From Fusobacterium ulcerans ATCC 49185 (GTDB lineage: Bacteria; Fusobacteriota; Fusobacteriia; Fusobacteriales; Fusobacteriaceae): a stretch of DNA of 64,000 nucleotides. This document shows, in pieces, positions 61,314 through 64,000 of this stretch. The DNA is taken from contig NZ_LR215979.1 of assembly GCF_900683735.1 (NCBI RefSeq), forward strand, positions 2,046,001-2,110,000, in the 5' to 3' direction. Made by a program: the position numbers and the translations under genes. The first letter of the stretch is position 1. Each line of letters begins with the position of its first letter. The notes beneath the pieces are model-generated. The model searched no databases. It worked only from the letters and a program-made list of their open reading frames with translations, and had not been told where the DNA came from.

Positions 61314-62558
61314 CTATTTTCTGACTTGTCCATTACCAAATATTACATACTTAGTGGTAGTCAATTCTTTCAACCCCATAGGTCCTCTTGCATGAAGCTT
61401 TTGAGTACTGATACCTATCTCAGCTCCAAAACCAAACTGTCCTCCATCTGTAAATCTTGTAGAAGCATTTACATATACAGCTGCTGCATCTATTTCATTT
61501 AAGAATCTTTGTGCATTTGAATAGTCCTCTGTTATTATTGATTCAGAGTGTTTAGTCCCATACTTTCCAATGTGTTCTATTACCTCATCTAAATCTTTTA
61601 CAGTTTTTACTGCAAGAATATAGTCTTCATATTCTGTAGCCCAATCTTCTTCAGTTGCTTTTTTAGATTTAGTAATATATTTATTTACAGTTTCATCTCC
61701 TCTTATCTCTACATTTCTCTCTAACAGCTCTTTTCCCATTATAGGAAGTAATTCAGCTGCTATATCTTCATGTACAAGTATAGTTTCTACTGCATTACAT
61801 ACTCCAGGTCTTTGAGTTTTAGCATTGATTATTATATCTACAGCTTTTTTCAAATCTCCAGTTTTATCAACATATATGTGACAATTTCCTATTCCTGTCT
61901 GTATACATGGAATAGTACTGTTGTTAATAACAGTATTTATTAATCTAGCACTTCCTCTAGGAATAAGGACATCTATGTATTCGTTAGCTTTCATAAGTTC
62001 AGCAGCTTTTTCATGGCTTGTATCTTCAAGTACCTGTACAGTATCTTCTGAAAGTCCAGCCTCTCTCAATACTTCTTTAAATACACTTACAATAGCTACA
62101 TTTGTTTTTATTGCTTCTTTTCCACCTCTTAGAATAACTGCATTTCCACTTTTTAGGCAAAGTCCAAAGGCATCAGCTGCTACATTAGGACGTGATTCAA
62201 ATATTATAGCCACCACTCCTAGGGGAACTCTTTTTTGCTGAATGATAAGTCCATTAGGAAGCGTTTTACCATATACATATTCTCCAACAGGGTCATTAAG
62301 CATAGCTATTTCCCTCAATCCTGCTGCCATGTCTTCAATCCTTTTCTCTGTCAAAGTAAGTCTGTCTATAAAGGACTGCTTCACACCATTTGCAAGGGCA
62401 TTTTTTACATCTTCCTTATTTATTTCAATTATTCTTTCCTTATTTCTTATTAAAGCATCTGCTGATTTTTGAAGTATATCATTTTTTACTCCAGTAGAAA
62501 GCTGAGCTGTTTTTACAGAAGCTTTCTTAGCAGCTTCTCCTATTTTTGATATTTCCAT
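61314..62558 (-). CDS. proA: Gamma-glutamyl phosphate reductase
   Basis: A 414-residue aldehyde-dehydrogenase-fold enzyme that reduces gamma-glutamyl phosphate to the semialdehyde in proline synthesis. Family blocks: RVPLGVVAIIFESRPNVAAD, LKSGNAVILRGGKEAI, IPRGSARLI, KTQRPGVCNAVETILVHEDI (catalytic Cys) and FTDGGQFGFGAEIGISTQKL with HARGPMGLKEL. It follows proB by 11 bp. A terminator ends the pair. Confidence 0.97.
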   Translation of the reverse strand: MEISKIGEAAKKASVKTAQLSTGVKNDILQKSADALIRNKERIIEINKEDVKNALANGVKQSFIDRLTLTEKRIEDMAAGLREIAMLNDPVGEYVYGKTLPNGLIIQQKRVPLGVVAIIFESRPNVAADAFGLCLKSGNAVILRGGKEAIKTNVAIVSVFKEVLREAGLSEDTVQVLEDTSHEKAAELMKANEYIDVLIPRGSARLINTVINNSTIPCIQTGIGNCHIYVDKTGDLKKAVDIIINAKTQRPGVCNAVETILVHEDIAAELLPIMGKELLERNVEIRGDETVNKYITKSKKATEEDWATEYEDYILAVKTVKDLDEVIEHIGKYGTKHSESIITEDYSNAQRFLNEIDAAAVYVNASTRFTDGGQFGFGAEIGISTQKLHARGPMGLKELTTTKYVIFGNGQVRK

Positions 62559-62569
62559 AATATTTCCTC

Positions 62570-63373
62570 CTAAGCCATACAGTCAAAAACTGTTCCTACA
62601 TCTTCCCCTGATATTAATTTTTCTATAAGGAGAGGGTTAGAACCATCTAGTATAGCCATTACTACACCACCATCACAACATTCTCTTGCTGCCAAAAGTT
62701 TTGTTTCCATACCTCCAACACTGAATTCACTTCCCTTTTCTCCACCCATTTCCATTATCTCATCAGTTACTTTCTCTACATATGCAATTCTTTGAGCATT
62801 GGGATTAGTTTTAGGATTAGAATCATACAGTGCATCTATATCAGTGAGTATAATTAGAAGATCAGCTTTCAGCAAAGAAGCTACACTTGCAGAAAGTCTG
62901 TCATTATCACTGAATTCTATTTCAAAAGTAGAGATAGTATCATTTGCATTGACAATAGGGATAACTCCATATTCCAGTAATGTTTCAAATGTATTGTTAG
63001 TATTAGTTTTTCTTTCTCCCTCTTTAAAATCATCTTTTGTCAAAAGTATTTGAGCTGTCTTCTGACTGTACTCACCAAAAAAATTTTGATATATATGCAT
63101 AAGTTCAGCTTGCCCTACTGCTGCTGCTGCCTGTTTTTCTCTAGTTTCTTTAGGTCTTGTTTTAAAATTAAGTTTTTTAGACCCCACTCCTATAGCTCCT
63201 GATGTTACAAGAACTACTTCTCTTCCTTGGTTTCTCAAGTCACTAAGCCCCCAAGCAAGTTTATTTAAAAGACTCAAATTAAGATTTCCATTGGCATAAG
63301 TCAATGTAGATGTTCCAACTTTAATTACTATCCTTTTAGCGTTTTTAATTCTTTCTTTTATATCTCCATTCAT
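62570..63373 (-). CDS. proB: Glutamate 5-kinase without PUA domain
   Basis: About 267 residues, taking ATG 63373 as the start since GAGGTGAT lies eight bases before it; two earlier in-frame starts (63385, 63382) overlap that site. It phosphorylates glutamate in the first proline step. The amino-acid-kinase fold shows VIKVGTSTLTYANG, VLVTSGAIGVGSKKL, PIVNANDTISTFEIEFSDND and the C-terminal GGMETKLLAARECCDGGV. The common PUA domain (about 100 extra residues) is absent, as in some other bacteria. First gene of proBA. Confidence 0.95.
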   Translation of the reverse strand: MNGDIKERIKNAKRIVIKVGTSTLTYANGNLNLSLLNKLAWGLSDLRNQGREVVLVTSGAIGVGSKKLNFKTRPKETREKQAAAAVGQAELMHIYQNFFGEYSQKTAQILLTKDDFKEGERKTNTNNTFETLLEYGVIPIVNANDTISTFEIEFSDNDRLSASVASLLKADLLIILTDIDALYDSNPKTNPNAQRIAYVEKVTDEIMEMGGEKGSEFSVGGMETKLLAARECCDGGVVMAILDGSNPLLIEKLISGEDVGTVFDCMA

Positions 63374-63538
63374 CTCAGACATCACCTCTTCAACATTTTA
63401 TTTAATGATACTATTATACTAAATATTTCCAAGTTTTGCACATTTATTTTTATTTTTCTCTAAAAATGATAAAATATTTTTTAAAATTCAAAAAATAAAA
63501 AAGCAATGTCAAAAGACACTGCAGATTATTAAAATAAA

Positions 63539-63624
63539 TGGTGCAGAAGAAGAGATTTGAACTCTCACGGGGGCACCCCCACTGCCGTCTGAAGACAGCG
63601 CGTCTACCATTCCGCCACTTCTGC
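63539..63624 (-). tRNA. tRNA-Leu (CAG anticodon)
   Basis: The minus strand reads GCAGAAG at the 5' end (63624) and CTTCTGCACCA at the 3' end (63539), a perfect 7-bp acceptor stem with encoded CCA. The D-arm is TGGCGGAATGGTAGACGC, the anticodon stem-loop CTGTC-TTCAGAC-GGCAG places CAG at positions 34-36, there is a long class II variable arm (GTGGGGGTGCCCCCGT), and the T-arm GAGAGTTCAAATCTCTT follows. It is a single tRNA between proBA and hpf. Confidence 0.97.
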
Positions 63625-63681
63625 ACAACTACTGGTAGTATATACCTATTAATGTAAAAATTCAAGTATTTTTTCTAAAAA

Positions 63682-63712
63682 TTTAAAAACCCCCTTCATC
63701 TCTGAAAGGGGT
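63682..63712 (-). terminator. Terminator after hpf
   Basis: ACCCCCTTC (63689-63697) pairs with GAAAGGGGT (63704-63712), one wobble; followed on the minus strand by a T-rich run. Confidence 0.85.
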
Positions 63713-63731
63713 AATAATAACAATTATTTAA

Positions 63732-64000
63732 CTATTTTTTAGTTGCTGGTTCTACATGAGCATAATCTCCATCTTTTCTCTTATAGACTATATTCATTTC
63801 TCCAGTTTCACAGTTAGTAAATGGATAAAATGCTCTGTTTAATAATTCAAGTTGAAGTATAGCTTCTTCTATATCCATTGGTTTTGGAGGAAGATAAACT
63901 TTAACTACATTTACTGCTGCTTCTTTTTCAACTGTATTAGTTTCAGGATCATATTTTATTTTTTTAACTCCTGGAACCTGTCCATAGTTTATTGCTCTTT
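63732..64000 (-). CDS. hpf: Ribosome hibernation promoting factor (long form), C-terminal part
   Basis: The frame is open to the edge of the window, so only the last 89 or so residues are visible: QVPGVKKIKYDPETNTVEKE, then a short linker and the C-terminal dimerisation domain PPKPMDIEEAILQLELLNRA, FYPFTNCETGEMNIVYKRKD and GDYAHVEPATKK. This domain is specific to long HPF (YvyD/RaiA), which joins ribosomes into inactive 100S dimers in stationary phase. The stop is at 63732, followed by a terminator. The N-terminal S30AE domain lies beyond the window. Confidence 0.93.
   Translation of the reverse strand, partial: RAINYGQVPGVKKIKYDPETNTVEKEAAVNVVKVYLPPKPMDIEEAILQLELLNRAFYPFTNCETGEMNIVYKRKDGDYAHVEPATKK

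Noticed and set aside
63450-63665. 71-codon minus-strand frame over the tRNA gene
   Set aside because: It is a read-through of tRNA-Leu and flanking A/T DNA; the tRNA explains the GC-rich part.

Overview
The window is a typical stretch of a low-GC anaerobe and reads as a Fusobacterium chromosome, most likely of the F. varium / F. ulcerans / F. mortiferum type. The basis is the strong A+T bias, AGGAGG-type ribosome sites with frequent TTG/GTG starts, pta-ackA followed by a single-chain pyruvate:flavodoxin oxidoreductase, GltS and ZupT carriers, the small DUF2023 and DUF6506 proteins, and intergenic palindromes of a kind I recall from fusobacterial genomes. The genus is an inference from gene content; no rRNA is present to prove it.

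Layout. 1-5.5 kb: the end of a TRAP carboxylate transporter, GntR and IclR regulators on the minus strand, and a tctCBA tricarboxylate-type transporter followed by a decayed short-chain dehydrogenase. 5.6-21 kb: housekeeping genes on the plus strand (uvrB, xseA, a TPR lipoprotein-like protein, dprA, topA, trmFO, a Xer-type recombinase, hslV, yqeH, a pseudopilin-like protein, a COG2509 flavoprotein, ftsY). 20.8-26.8 kb: pyruvate catabolism (pta, ackA, nifJ/por), which converts pyruvate to acetyl-CoA, acetyl-phosphate, acetate and ATP. 26.9-30.3 kb: a pentapeptide-repeat protein, a radical SAM enzyme, a pyridoxal/pyridoxamine kinase and ZupT. 30.4-35.1 kb (minus): gltS, alanine dehydrogenase, DUF6506 and a sigma-54 activator. 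The ald promoter has a good -24/-12 sigma-54 element with direct repeats about 150-200 bp upstream, so these genes probably form an amino-acid-responsive unit. 35.2-37.2 kb (minus): a class-3 lipase and an unrecognised protein. 37.6-40.7 kb: adenine deaminase plus an NCS2 purine permease, followed by a 157-bp palindromic element. 41-46.9 kb (minus): cobUSCT corrinoid assembly genes running into radC, ricT, a tRNA1(Val)-type methyltransferase and an ankyrin protein.

47-60.3 kb (minus) is the main accessory region, a surface polysaccharide locus that is visibly more A/T-rich than its surroundings. It starts with a WbaP-type initiating transferase, then two GT2 glycosyltransferases, an EpsG/Wzy-like polymerase, a GT52-like sialyltransferase, a Wzx flippase, and a neuDBAC cassette whose NeuA and NeuC closely resemble Escherichia coli K1 proteins. 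NeuC, NeuB, NeuA and NeuD make and activate sialic acid; the GT52-like enzyme probably transfers it. The cassette is flanked by gene wreckage: an N-acetyl-sugar amidotransferase (WbpG/PseA/LegG-type), a fused remnant of a cytidylyltransferase and a nucleotide-sugar dehydratase, and a doubly deleted PglK-type ABC flippase. This suggests that an older legionaminic/pseudaminic-type locus was replaced by a sialic acid locus. Two small degenerate HU-family proteins end the operon. 61.3-64 kb (minus): proBA, tRNA-Leu(CAG) and the 3' part of hpf.

No CRISPR array, prophage, intact insertion sequence or rRNA was seen. The best candidates for something new are the sigma-54/DUF6506/ald module, the Xer protein that lacks two catalytic residues, the Cys/His-rich insert in the pyruvate oxidoreductase, the nonulosonate replacement scars, the structured repeat elements, and the lipase with its unrecognised partner.
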